Notes under the pieces: model-generated
Told to the model about the DNA's origin: nothing
Seen by the model: the letters and a program-made list of their open reading frames with translations, nothing else
Databases searched by the model: none
Part shown: positions 46,419-58,481 of the stretch, piece after piece
Numbering within the stretch: the first letter of the stretch is position 1
Layout of the letters: every line of letters starts with the position of its first letter
Origin: Multifurca ochricompacta
Taxonomy: Eukaryota > Basidiomycota > Agaricomycetes > Russulales > Russulaceae
Length of the DNA: 64,000 bases
NCBI GenBank assembly: GCA_022496185.1
Contig: WTXG01000078.1
Span: 1 to 64,000 of the forward strand
Reading direction: 5' to 3'
Position numbers and translations under genes: made by a program

Positions 46419-46635
46419 CCCAGGGTTACCCCTGCCAATCACTACATGTGCCATTACTAGGCTTCAGGCACTTCTCAACACCACTATCCACCAATGAGAA
46501 TAGCCCCACTTTTGGGCTTAGAAATCCACAGTCTGCAGTCCACAGTTTGTGGACTGCTGTTTAGGCATTGTGGGGTTCTGTTAGTACTCTTCCCACAGGT
46601 CTCCAATTTGGCAGGAGTCTGGCCCTGGTCCAGAC

Positions 46636-47149
46636 TGTCAAACAATCATGCTGCTGGTTATACTGACTGTGGTTAGTAGCATGTTAGGCTAGAAGACAAG
46701 TAGTACTTCAGAGGTTAGAAGAACTCTATACAACTATACTACTGACCTAGAAGACAAGTAGTCTACAGAAGACAGTTAGTCAAAGGTAAAGAAGAAAGTA
46801 TAGTAAAGGGAACTTACACTTCAGAGGTTAGAAGAACTCTGAAGTGGAAGAGATGAAACAGACACCCTTATATACCCATGGGGGCCAGGGGAAATGGTCT
46901 GTGCACACTGGGAATAAGTCCACAAGTGCTGGACAATAGACAGTGAGAGATAAAGGCCATTGGCCTAAGAGATATCACATGCTTACTGCACATTACTAAG
47001 TCCATCACTAATCAGCTGAGTAAGGTGAGAAAGAAATGTAATAAAGATAACATAAAAAGTCCAAAACTCCGGAATCTAATCTAATCTAATCTACAGCTGA
47101 AGCGAAACTTAGATGCCTGAAGCATCTCCAGACATGTCCTGTGTCAACA
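46636..47149 (-). repeat. Solo LTR of the copia family
   Basis: 514 bp, reverse complement of the 27882-28396 LTR with several differences. Perfect 5-bp duplication CAGAC (46631-46635 and 47150-47154). Confidence 0.93.
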
Positions 47150-47288
47150 CAGACCAACCCTTCTCTGGTCTTAATCTAGGTTTATCTTCATTTCTGAGGG
47201 TTCTGCAGGGTCTCTGGGAGTGTCCAGAGATTTCTAGGGGATCAGGAGGTCTCTAGGGTGTCAGTTCATGACACAGGCTGTAGCAGGG

Positions 47289-47656
47289 TAGTGATGTTCC
47301 AGCCTGGCTTGGCCCAAAAGCCACAGCTTTGGCTCAGCCTGAGGCAGCTCCAGCTTTCCTGAAGTCTGGGCCAAGCCACAGCTTTTGGCAGAGAAAATTT
47401 TATGACATATAACCAGTAGTTATAGTTCAGCTAATCCAAATCTGACTTAGTGTGTTACGTATTGCAAAGCTATATTGAAGAAAAATTTTGAAATGCCGCG
47501 ATAAACATGATCACATGACCCAAATCAACCACTTTGTGATCAGATTTCTACTGATTTTGACAATTGCTATTGCACTTGTATGTGCTGTTGAAAGCCGCAG
47601 CCTGAGCCAGCAGCTTTGGCTTTTAGTTTCTCTGAGCTGGGCCAGGCACATCACTA
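47289..47656. mobile_element. hAT-type MITE, copy B (inverted relative to copy A)
   Basis: Same termini TAGTGATGT / ACATCACTA. Its interior is the reverse complement of copy A's (ACCACTTTGTGATCAGATTT, GTTACGTATTGCAAAGCTAT). It is shorter in the GC-rich ends, and many CpG have become TpG or CpA. The flanking duplication is imperfect (TAGCAGGG / AGCAGGGG). Confidence 0.78.
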
Positions 47657-47741
47657 AGCAGGGGGTGTAACACAGGATGTGCATTTCTGTGCATTTCAGA
47701 TAACCAGCCCAGACTGATGGAAAATTACTGTTGTGATTGCA

Positions 47742-48027
47742 AAGTCAGCCTTCCTGAATAGGATGGGGGTTGGGCTAACATGTGATCCAATGTAGTGGCT
47801 GCCCTATGTAGCTGGTAGATACACACAGGCTTCATTTCAGTAAAATAATTTGATAATTAGATTATAGCATAGTCTAGAGTAGTCTAGAGTGTGTTTTAGA
47901 TAGTGCCAGACTAGTGTAAATGATTTTACATTGATAAAACAGATGTGTCAGGATACTCAAGAAAGTGGAACACTGATAACAACTTTATTTTACATTGCAC
48001 CCTTGATCTACTTTGGTATTTTGTAAG
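47742..48027 (-). repeat. Right arm of the ~285-bp inverted repeat
   Basis: Partner of 44733-45017. Between the arms lie the 200-bp tandem repeats, two MITEs and a copia solo LTR. Confidence 0.8.
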
Positions 48028-48402
48028 GAGGTTCCCAAAAAGGCCAGAAGGGGTTGAAAATTTCACAATTGAGGATGTGGACAGCCATGGCCCATCCAGC
48101 AGAGTGCAACTAAAGGATGGCACGGGAAGGATCACTGACGAGAGCACGCAACATTCCATGATAGTGGAGAGGTAAGTCCAGCGCATTGACACAGCAACAA
48201 ACTCTGTCTCGAACGAGACATATCTAGGGCAGGTGGCACCTGGGAGAGGGGAGGGGGGTCCAATGATGGAGACAGAAGGCGAGGGGGAACGAGGGCCGAA
48301 TGGCACATGCGGGAGTTGGAAGTGGGCAAGCGGAGGGCAGTGTGTGTATGTGGCACCAGGGTGGAGTACGAGTTCGACGACCAGGGTGCAGCCGAGATGT
48401 AG
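47945..48402 (+). pseudogene. Possible two-exon gene fragment, unrecognised
   Basis: An open frame 47945-48171 (ending DESTQHSMIVE) is followed by a good donor GTAAGT, a 56-nt interval ending CTAG (48172-48227), and an in-frame continuation 48228-48399 to TAG at 48400-48402. The length and borders match introns of the host genes nearby. The first ~80 nt overlap the inverted-repeat arm, so a true 5' end is not evident. I recognise no domain. It may be the tail of a gene truncated by the repeat block. 48403-49064 shows no supported gene. Confidence 0.3.
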
Positions 48403-49064
48403 TGAGGGGCATCAATCTCGCTGGGCCAATGGATGGAATGCGCGTGGCTGGAGCTTATGAGTGAAGACACTAGACCGAGTTGAGTTTGTGGCAGCGCAGG
48501 GAACATGCGAAGCGCCTGTGGGAACGTCGCACTGGCAGCAGTTCTAAGCCAAGAACAAGGCGCTTGACCCTGAGAAACATGGTGGGCTATCGAAGGGTCG
48601 TCTTTCCCAGGAAGGGGTAAGTAAGGGCGAAGCTGTGGCACATACCAGTACAAGATAGAAGATCTTTGAAGTAGCAAAGCCCTCAACGATATGTCCGAGG
48701 TTGACGAGACCTTCTACCATGTCTTTATAGTTGTTGGTTGTTGGTTTGATGCTGAGTGAACGGACGATCACGTGTCCGGCAAGTGGCTTCCGAGTCCCGT
48801 AGAATGTGCCTGTGCCTGATTCTCACCAACCTCGAGGAGAGTCTTCAAATTTGCTTCGGGGACGTGTCCTTGTGTCCTTGAATTGTCAGTTGCGATGGCG
48901 GCGTGTGTAATTTGCCAGATACCCTCTATCCGGGTCTCGGTCAACCGATTTCCCTTTGCCTTCCTGAAGACATCAAGTCGCTCCCATGTTTCCAGTCCGC
49001 CTTTGCCATATGGTTCACTACACTCCTTTTTTTTATTTCTAGTCGAATGGTTATCGTATGGGTG

Positions 49065-49071
49065 TATATAA
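49065..49071 (+). promoter_or_regulatory. TATA box of the sedolisin gene
   Basis: TATATAA, 73 nt upstream of the ATG at 49138, the expected range for a fungal promoter. Confidence 0.55.
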
Positions 49072-49137
49072 CCCCTACATCTCTGTGCCCGTCACTCCAG
49101 TGGGGTCACCAGTTCTTGAAAGTAACAACTCGTCACT

Positions 49138-51522
49138 ATGCGCCCACATTCTCTTTTCCATTTCCTCGTGACGCTCTCCCTATCGGGTGCTACCTCTGCC
49201 GCGCCAAGCCCTCTAAAACTGCGCCAGAGCATCGCGTCACCACGCAACTGGGTTGATCTAGGTCGCGCGCCGCCCATGCACATCATCCCTCTGCGTATTG
49301 CGCTTCCCCGGCCTCGCTTCCCGGAACTCGAGAAGCACCTCGCGGAGGCCAGTGACCCTTTCCATGAACGCTATGGGGATCATCTGTCGAAGGAGGAAGT
49401 CGAGGAATTTCTTGCGCCCCATGCGAGTACCATCGATGCCGTCCAAGAGTGGCTTAATGGCCACGGTATTCAGGAGGAGGCATGCCATCGGTCACCTGCG
49501 GGGGATTGGATCACTGTGCGTGTCCCCGTTTCACAGGCGGAAAGTATGCTTGGCACGGTGAGCCTTTTTTATTTTATTTTTCTTCATCTCGAAAGTAGAA
49601 TTCAATCCGTGTGAGGACGCCTAGGAATTTCGCGTATGGAAGCATGCGCAAGACGGAGATGTACTTGTTCGCACAACTGAGTACAGCCTTCCTGCACATC
49701 TCGATGGGCACGTCGAACTTATCCAGCCAACCACGGCTTTCAATCGTGCCAAGAGACAGCGCACTAGCTTCCGCTTCTCCCCGACCCTTGAAAATACCTC
49801 CTTACTTCCTTCAGACGCAAAGATCACCGTGCCCGGGTCAGGGGTGACCGTTGATGCATCTTGTAACAAGACGATCACGGTTTCCTGTTTGAAGCAGCTT
49901 TATAATGCAGAGAATTACATCCCGCATGCTGTGAACGAGAATGCTATCGGGCTCACGGGCTATCTGGAACAGTTTGCCAATTTTGCAGACCTACAGCAGT
50001 TCTACGCGGATCAAGTCCCGAATGCAGTCAACACGTCATTTGACGTTGTGCTCATCAACGGTGGGCGTTTTTCCGTTCCCAGTTGGGAGATGATTGTAAT
50101 TCAATTGACACATTGTACTATAAAGGTGGTCTGAACAATCAGACTCTTTCCGAGGCTGGTGCCGAGGCCGACTTGGACATACAGTTTGGTCTGGGAATCT
50201 CGTTCCCTACTCCCGGGACTTTTTATTCGACTGGGGGACAGCCACCCTTCATCCCAGATGCGGACACGCCGACGGACACGAATGAGCCTTATACAGAGGT
50301 GTGTACACGTTCCATCATCCCTGAGCGCTGCTGTTTTCCGACGTTGGGTTGTGTGCCAGTGGCTCGACTTTATCTTAGCACAAAAGCATATTCCTCAGAC
50401 CATATCCACGAGTTATGGTGATGACGAGCAGACAGGTGAAACCATTTTCAGCCTCTGGCCTATCCCCCTTCTTGTCGACTCAGCACACCTGCACATACAG
50501 TACCTGAAGACTTCGCGCGTCGAGTATGCCAAGGTTTCGCTGTACTTGGTGCGCTCTCCATCTCTTCCAATCCCCCCCACGTGTTCGTTAGAGACTCGCT
50601 AATCCGTGAATCGATCTTTGTTAGGTGCACGGGGAACCTCACTGATGTTCAGCTCGGGAGATGGTGGTGTTGGGGATGGTAACCCCGACCCGGCGACCCA
50701 GACCTGCTTCACAAATGACGGCACGAACCAGACCAAGTTCATCCCCGGGTTCCCAGCGAGTTGTCCATTGTAAGCCCGTTTGTTCTGTCTCATGTATTTA
50801 CAATTCACCTCTTGGGGACTGCACCCAGCGTGACAGCTGTTGGCGGGACGGTTCACATTCCGGAGGTCGCAGTCGACTTTTCAGGGGGTGGGTTCAGCAA
50901 TTTTGTGCGTTATCTTTACCCTCTACGTCCTCCCTCAATCCCACCTCACCACAATTTGGACTTTTTTTTTTTTTACTTAGTTCCCACGCCCGATCTGGCA
51001 AGACCTCGCAGTGACCAAGTTCCTCAAGTCACTACCGAAAGGTACCTACGCAGGGCTCTTTAACCCCAATGGACGCGTATGTCACTGCTCCTTATCGAAG
51101 TAAACTTGGTGCACAACTATCATCTTTCAGGCCATCCCCGATGTTTCCGCTCAGGCAGATTTCTTCCGGATTTTCTTCCAAGGACGAGCAGTGCACATCG
51201 GCGGGACGTCAGCGTCGTCGCCGTCGTTCGCCGCCTTTGTGGCTTTGCTCAACGACGCGCGCATCGCCGCGGGCAAGAGCTCTCTCGGCTTCCTCAATCC
51301 TCTTATTTATGCACTAAACGGGAATGGGTTTAACGACATCACAGCTGGGAATGCGCCGGGATGCGGGACGCCTGGCTTCAATGTGAGTATCTTCTACTTC
51401 TATCCCCAGGGTATCTGTGATTCTGAGATCCGTGGAACTAGGCGACAGCTGGATGGGACCCAGTGACCGGATGGGGAACCCCTGATTTCGGAAAATTGAA
51501 GAACATTGCACTAGGATATTGA
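49138..51522 (+). CDS. Secreted sedolisin-family serine peptidase (tripeptidyl-peptidase-like, S53)
   Basis: Model: 49138-49557, 49625-50060, 50126-50298, 50360-50435, 50501-50548, 50625-50769, 50829-50904, 50981-51076, 51131-51382, 51442-51522. This gives 600 residues with nine introns of 54-76 nt, all GT-AG. A signal peptide ([15 protein letters not shown]) is followed by a pro-kumamolisin activation domain ([17 protein letters not shown]) and the catalytic domain. Catalytic Glu and Asp are in GAEADLDIQ (E299, D303). The oxyanion Asp is probably in the SYGDDEQT region, and the nucleophile is S517 in [11 protein letters not shown] Ca-site-like C terminus reads [16 protein letters not shown]. 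It is expected to be secreted and to remove peptides from protein N termini at acidic pH. S53 family assignment is firm; exact specificity is inferred. Confidence 0.93.
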
Positions 51523-52668
51523 GGATGCTGTGCCACCGTTCTATATACACTCTCTTAAGATACAGCAGTGCCACTTTTTCAGTAGAAGATGGACATTGAG
51601 GAAGATGAGGGTGAAGATATAATAAAGAATGTGTGCACATTCCTGAGTGTATTCGGAGAGAGAGAGAGTATGGGAATAGGAACGATGACGCCAGGGAATA
51701 ATGATTACAAACAGACAAAAAGGATGGGACGCATTGAATGCGTGTAAAGAAAAACAAACGGTCTGAGCTGAGAAACGTGGAAAGAAAGCATGTGGGGGCC
51801 ATGGGAGTCTGGCGTACTGATATTCCTAGAGACTGGTGCGAGCGCGTGGTGCAATCTATCATTCTGCCGGAGATTGTTGATAGCGGCTGTCGGTGCACAA
51901 AGCTGAGAGGCAAGGCACCAGGTTATTTCCACGTACACGTACATGTGTTGAGACACCTTCAAAATACTATTGCAGCGGCATGCATAGTCATACATTTCCG
52001 CGTTCCGCGCTATATGTATATGTCATCATGCATGCAACGCCCAAACCGATGAAATGAATGAGTGTAATAATGCCACCTGGGATATTATGCTTCAAAGAAA
52101 TTTTGAATGACTGACGCTTATTGTCATGTGTGACTCGGACAGTACAGTGGGGCGATATCGAAAATGCATCCGCTGATCTGCATGGAACTAACTACCTTAT
52201 ATTCATTCACTTGTACTTGTATCGTCTGCGTGTCATTTTTTTTGCGTTTGGCCCCGGAAGGATATCTCAAAAAAAGGTAAAAAAAAAACGTGGGCACATG
52301 TGGTAATAGTTAGTAACAGTGTATATTTTACCTACACCTCCACCTCCGACGGTACGGTAATAAATAAAAAAAAGAACAAAGAGGTATATCAGGATGAGTG
52401 AGGTAGATAAGACCAAATTAGATAATTAGAACAGAAGAAAAAGGAAATTGCAATGAGTGTGGATGATCATAGGCATAGGTGGGTGGGGGTGGAAGTATAT
52501 GTGCTATCCGATTCGAGAAGGGAGGGAGGGGAAAGAGCTTACATAACAACAGCAGTAAGCAGCAAATCAATCAGAAAAACAAACAAAAGGACGGAGAAGA
52601 CAAATAACGTTATATCAGCGACGAGTACACGCGTATGGTGAAAGAAAAAATTGTGGGGAGAAATTAAA
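51523..52668. other. Intergenic region between convergent genes
   Basis: Both flanking genes end here. No coding signal. A/T-rich runs near 52270-52380; purine-rich GA stretches near 51655-51680 and 52520. Confidence 0.6.
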
Positions 52669-55600
52669 TCAATGCTCCAGCGGGACCTTCGGCGGGAGCG
52701 GCGGCGGTGTTAACGGCGGAGAAGACGACGGGGGCGGATGTGCCATCCCAAAGCCATTCGGGGTCGCCTTGGCAGCTGTAGTCGCCACCATACCCGCACC
52801 CGTACCTGCACCTGCACCGCGCGGCGCGACCGATTCCCAACCGAGGATGAATGGAGACGTGGGTCGCAACAGTCCAAATGTGTCATTGCCGGGGCTGAGA
52901 GTGCCCAGAGCAGCGGTGGTTGCCAAAAGGGATGCACCCTTCGCAATCTTGGACACGGATGACTGACCGTTCGCTAGCTCACCCTGTAACCGAGCGTCTT
53001 CCTCGGCCGTTTCCTGAATGTAGAACGCCGGCGGGCGGGGCATTAGTGCTGGTGGTGTGCTTGGTGGTGTCGAGGGCGGTTCTTTAGGTACTTCGGATGG
53101 AGAATTCCCCGGCGACGATAGTGCTTTGACGGGCGGTTGATGTTCCTGCTGTCGTAGAGGAGTAGAAGGCGGCGACGATGGCGACATCTCCGCCTCGTAC
53201 TTCGCCTTGAGCAGTGCCTTTTCCTCTGCCGCGCTCAAGACGCGCGGCGAGCCAGGTGTCCCCGGACTTGAGGGAGGAACAGGCGGCGAGCGTGCGCGCA
53301 GATGTAGTGGCAGTCCAGCCTGTCCGGGCGAAGGCGGGGGATGCCATGGTGGGGGAAGTCCCCCGTCTGCAGCAGCAGCCACTGGATTCGAGCCATTGAC
53401 GTCGGGGCGTGGCGTCCCCGTTGCGGTGTAGTAATCCGCGGGAGGGCTGACAGGAGGACTCACTGGTGGAGGTGGCGATGCCGGTTGCTGTTGGACGGCA
53501 CCAGCTGCTGCACGTTCCCGTGCTTCAAAAGCAATGCGATATCGCTCTTTCTCCGATAGGCCTTCCGTTTGCGAAAACTCTGCACTCGACACCCAAGGGG
53601 GTGGGAGTTCATCGGGTGCCGGGCTGGAGGAGTGATCGAGGTCAGCGGAATATGGTGTTGTAGCGGCGTCATGTGGCAAGCTCGACGACTGGGAGGGCAT
53701 GATTCCATCCGAGGGGCCAAAATTAGCCTCGTGATGCCGTTGCACTGCTCTCGTTGCATCATGGTAGCGTCTCAGCATCTCCTTTTCCTCCACGGATGAA
53801 GGAAGACGCTGGGGCTGAGACGTGTGCGGCGTGGGGGCCGAGGCCGGGGACGACGACGTAGACACAGACGTCCCCCAGCCGGGCTTATTGACAGAGGCCA
53901 TTGCGTGGGAATATAGAGCAGCACCAGCTGAAATGACAGGCGGACGTCCTGGGCTACCTTGCTGAAAGCTGCGTGACGAGTCTCGTGAGGTACCGCGACC
54001 ATGGGAGGCCCGGCTGTCACTCAGGTCTTGCGCGTAACCTTGCACGATACGAGCGTTATTCTGTGCCTGGGTGAAAAGGCGAACCTTTTCCTCTTCAGCA
54101 GTAAGCCATAGGGTTGTGTCCACATGTGGTGTAACTGAATGGATCGAGGGCTGAGGACTACCCTGGTTTGGATATCCGTTTGCAGACTGTAGCCAAAAAA
54201 AATCAGTTCTATCAAAAGGGGTGAAACTACGGAGCAGACGCACTCGGACACTATCAGCACGATCTAAACCCTGCACGCGTTCGACCCTCTCCTTCGCTTC
54301 TTTGTATAGCCTAGCTTTTTCCTCTTCAGCAGTAAGCCACGCCTTCTGTCTTGGGGTCTGTGGCTGGGAAGCTGTCTGCGTGGGACCGGGCGCGTTGGCT
54401 TGCGGGGCATCATCCGCAATTTCATTATCTGTCATATTGGTAATAGTGAAACGATTCGATGCGGGTACAGCGCTGCCCGTTCGAGAGCGTCGCCTGGGCG
54501 AAGAAGAGCTATTGGGATCTGGAAAGGACTGAGTTGATGGTTCATCGCCTTCTGAACTTGGCCGTGCGATGAAGCCCATCTCGTCGGATGGGGCAGATGC
54601 GCCACTGTCGTTGGGTAATGTGTTTGTTAGCCGCGCGTCTTTGACTTGGCCGTGCTCGGGGGTATATGGGTAGCTCGTTGCGGTAACAGTGGCTGCTTGG
54701 CCTCCACTTGGCGCCGTACGCGGGCGTGCACTCGCGGGCGGTACGGTGTTCATGGACACGACCGGTTGTTGTAGACTCAAGCTCGGCGCAATGCCAATAC
54801 GACTGGGTGAAGGCAATGAGATTGAAGGCTGAGGAAGTGTATGCGGACGGAGAATGTCACGTACCGGACCGCTTCTGTAGAAACATATCTAAGCGCTCGG
54901 TAGGTGAGCAGGAGAAGGAATCGGAAGGACCGCATGCGCTTACCTGGGCCAATTTGACACTATCACCGGAAGTTCCATGATCAGGGGTTTACCGGTGCCC
55001 ATCAATGCTTTGACGACGAGAACGTAGGTAATATCAATGTGGCGTGCGGACGTGAGTGTCGTGGTGGTGTGAGTTTGTGGGACTATCACTGCGAGCTCGG
55101 AGCGATGAACCTGACCACCGTGCATAGTCATGTTAACAGGAACTTTTTGTTCACCAACTATGTTGATTTTGACCTGGGGCGCGCCACTTTTGCCGGTGAC
55201 GTGTGGACCGGCACGAAAGATGGTTGTCTCCTTGAGGGTGAACTCAAATCCACGTAATATGGTGGTGTGCATGCTGTCAGAGCGGATTGTCGCATGTACA
55301 GAGACGCGATCGCCTGGACCGTAACAATTCTGAGATCGATCGACAGTGAGCATTACCGCGTCTTGGGTGAGATGGCGTGATTCGTGTTGCTGAAAGACGG
55401 GCCAAGTGGAATGAAGTTCATGTTTGTCAATGATGATAGGGGTGGTTGATGAAAGGGTTATCGACTTGTTGCGACGGAAGAAACCACTATAGAAGAGCAA
55501 AGAGAAGAGGGGGAGAGAGGATATTGTATGTTAAAAGGATAATTACTGACATTTCAAAGGGAACACGTACGCCTTTCCTTGGATGCACACATGGCCTACG

Positions 55601-56266
55601 AGCTCGTACTTGATGCCAGCTTAATAGAACCGGGAATCAGGCGGAGCGCCCAAGAAATTGGGTGAAGGGACGTACCGCCATTTTCGAGGGCAAGAGTTGG
55701 AGGAATGGACTCAGGTATTCGGATGTAGAAAGGGATATCTTGCTGTGAGAAGCGTAGTAGATGTCAGGCTATGTATGAAGGGAAAAGAGGGGAAGGAGAG
55801 AGAAAAAGGGCGAACGCTGTGAAGCATGCTATATTCCTCGCTGGACTGCCAGAGATTGATGGGGCTCTGGCCGACAAAGTCGTAGAACGAGGTTTGCGGA
55901 CCTCCAGGGAGGGTCTCAATCTTGCGAAGTTCTACACGAACATACTTTGCCTTGACACCTTGTGGACCCATGCGGACCTCGATAGCCTAGGTGTTGGTTC
56001 ACCGATTAAAAGGTGTGAAGAAGAACGGGACAACACGCGAAACTGACCCCCTTTACTGCAGCCTGAGGCCGGTCTGGTGCTCCTGGAGGGATCCCGGGAT
56101 ATCCTGTAAGAATATGTGTGCATAAGAGTGGGATTAAAATTAATGAGGAAGGAGTGAACCCTGAACGAAGTCGATATTTGGCGGAGGGCGAAGTGTTCTG
56201 TGAAGAGGAATTTAGCTTGAAGTGATAGATAAAGGAGATATATGCTGACAATTTCGCCTGAGACAT
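52669..56266 (-). CDS. Alpha-arrestin (arrestin-domain trafficking adaptor)
   Basis: Model on the minus strand: 56266-56250, 56197-56160, 56103-56057, 55986-55816, 55742-55676, 55619-55571, 55486-54944, 54874-54250, 54186-52669; 1024 residues. The N-arrestin fold runs from FVQGYPGIPPGAPDRPQ through VKAKYVRVELRKIETLPGG, and the C-arrestin fold has YGPGDRVSVHA and PLIMELPVIVSNWPR, ending near residue 311. The remaining ~700 residues are low-complexity Ser/Pro-rich, with about six copies of an (A)EEEKxxLxxxA motif. Yeast relatives recruit the Rsp5 ubiquitin ligase to plasma-membrane transporters; I see no canonical PPxY here. The last intron (54249-54187, 63 nt) is in frame and could be retained. 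Confidence 0.88.
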
Positions 56267-58481
56267 GGATATTGTAAAGGAAGGATGGAGTGAAGGGATG
56301 TAGATGAGGTGGTGGAGAAATGGTAAATTGAATGAGGGGGAGGGAGGGCACCCAGTCTCAGTCAGTCAGTCTAACTAAACATCAATCAAATCCCCTTTCC
56401 CCTTTCCCCCCTCCCCCTTCCCCCCTTCCGTTCCCCCCTTCCGTTCCCCCGATCCGGCCCGGCACTGACGCTGACACTCAACACCGCATATCGGATCAAT
56501 CAAACACCACCGTCTGTCTTTAGCACTTGGTATTCTCATCTCATGCTCTTTTTTTTGAAATTTTAATATTTTTAATTATACGCACGAGCTCGGTGAGAAC
56601 GCTCGGTTATGCCTCACAGGAGAGGAGTGCCGACGATGAATGGGTTCGTTGGTTGTTGACATCAAGGCACGCGCGCCCATTAAACGGGTCTGTTCCAATC
56701 ATTCACTTCACTCACTCACAAACAACAATTGTTATGACTCGAATAGGCTTAAAATCCCGAGCCCGAGAGTCCGAGAGTTCTGTCTCTGTGTTTGTTTTGT
56801 GTCTGTAGTATATTCTCATGCAGCACTCATATTCTTCGAACACAAGCGACCACCCCCAATCCGGGATGAGGTCCAAACGCATTGAACCCATATCATCACT
56901 TGGTCCGAGGTCTTTAGCAGAGCGCACCATTATCCGTCTTTTTTTTTCTGTGTTTCCCTAAAGTCCTCCTGTGATGAAAAAAAAAAAGAAGCGATCTGAC
57001 GGACTTCTGCCTCGGCGACGAGATGACTCGATCAAAATTTCCGACCAGAGCATCTTCACGGCTGCTCATTTAAATGGGATGAGCATCTCAAGATCTCAAC
57101 CTCATTTGTGGCGCCAACACCCGTCGCCAACCAAGCGAAGCACCTGGGATTTAGGCGCCACTAGTCGTTTCAGTTTCATATTTTGCACGCCGTTCCCCTG
57201 ACAAAGACGAGCAGAAGACGTGACGTTTTCCTCTCCAAGCGAGCCAGCTGAAGGAGCTATAACAATAATTTTTGTCTGCATGAAAGAATCAGATGAATTC
57301 GCCCTCCGACTTGTTGCATGATCGTGTTCATGTTCATGCGCTAGACTTCAGGGCCATCATGTTTTTTCTCCTGAGCTTCTCACGTTGGTACCATGATGTC
57401 ATCGTATTAATGAATGTTCTTTGCGTGTGAAAATCCCTCATTTTTGCACTTTCCACATAATTTATCGGGTAAGGCACGCGACGGTTTTGAAGCTCTACTC
57501 GCCGCCATTTCATTTCGATTAGGGAAAATGCGTGGATGATGAGCTGTATTCGTTCATTTCATTCAACGCCCAAAGCCAGCGCCGCACAAAACAGACAGAC
57601 AAACAGACAGACAGACAAAGAAATCACCGATCTGATTGATGGTGATGGAGAAATCCTATCCAATCCAATCCAATCCAATCCAATTCCCCCTGGAGAGAGT
57701 GCAACACGTGATATTTCAATAGCGAGCGCGTGATCCGCCACCTGCCAATCCACTGCAAGCGGTTGCTGAAGCTGCTCTGATGTCTCCAGATGGTTATTTA
57801 TTAATTAAGGCAAGGCAGCGGTACAGCAAAAGGCTTGCTCGTTTTATTCCCGTCGAGAGCGAGCGATTGGACGGAAACGGGCGGCTAAAGTCGCTCACCG
57901 CTCTCGTGTGCGCACCAGTGATCATGCATCATGTATCATATCATGACTGGGTGCCAATGTTAATGTGACAAGTCCCAGACCGTGTGGGGATAGACATAGG
58001 TACCTGTGTATGCACGGCTTGGGATATTTTAATGTGATGGACTGGGTATATCTCTAGAAAAAATGAAACATTTAGAAACGTTTAAGATTTATCATGATCA
58101 TGATCGTGAGCTCTGTCGTAAACAGCGCAACCAAATGGACTAATTTACCTCTCGCACTAATTGAATACATGACCCAACCGCGGAAGTGTCTCATAACAAC
58201 CATTTCTATTCTATATTAATACATTCAGGTTCGCGCGCGGAGCATTCGATTCGTGAAAGGAATTGACTTTTACCAGGGGGCGACAGTGACTCGCAGGGGC
58301 AGGAGTGTGAAGATAATTTCCATTGTGTGATCTAGGGCGACACGGGAAATAAATGGATGAGCTGGGGGGATGGATGTTCTAGGTGACAAATAATAATGCG
58401 ACCAAGGCAGAGTGAAAAGGGAGGAGGATATAAAGGCGTAAGGATCTCAGTCTCCGAGAGAAGGAGGAGCAGCGCCTCAAC
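56267..58481. other. Intergenic region, upstream of the arrestin gene and downstream of the carrier gene
   Basis: No supported gene in 2.2 kb. Pyrimidine-rich CCCCTTTCCC tracts at 56390-56450, homopolymer runs at 56940-56990, an ACAG/ACAGACAG microsatellite at 57591-57618 and an ATCCA microsatellite at 57656-57684. Confidence 0.6.
57591..57684 (+). repeat. Two microsatellites (ACAG-type and ATCCA)
   Basis: ACAGACAGACAAACAGACAG at 57591-57618, and about six ATCCA pentamers at 57656-57684. Confidence 0.85.

Noticed and set aside
47281..47664. Perfect 8-bp duplication around MITE copy B
   Set aside because: TAGCAGGG and AGCAGGGG match only after a one-base offset, so it is reported as imperfect.
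48132..48686. 184-residue minus-strand ORF
   Set aside because: Low-complexity Ser/Pro/His-rich translation with no domain. It overlaps a better plus-strand frame with splice signals.
56332..56885. Small ORFs in the arrestin upstream region
   Set aside because: No start context, splice logic or recognisable protein. Composition is pyrimidine-rich promoter-like DNA.
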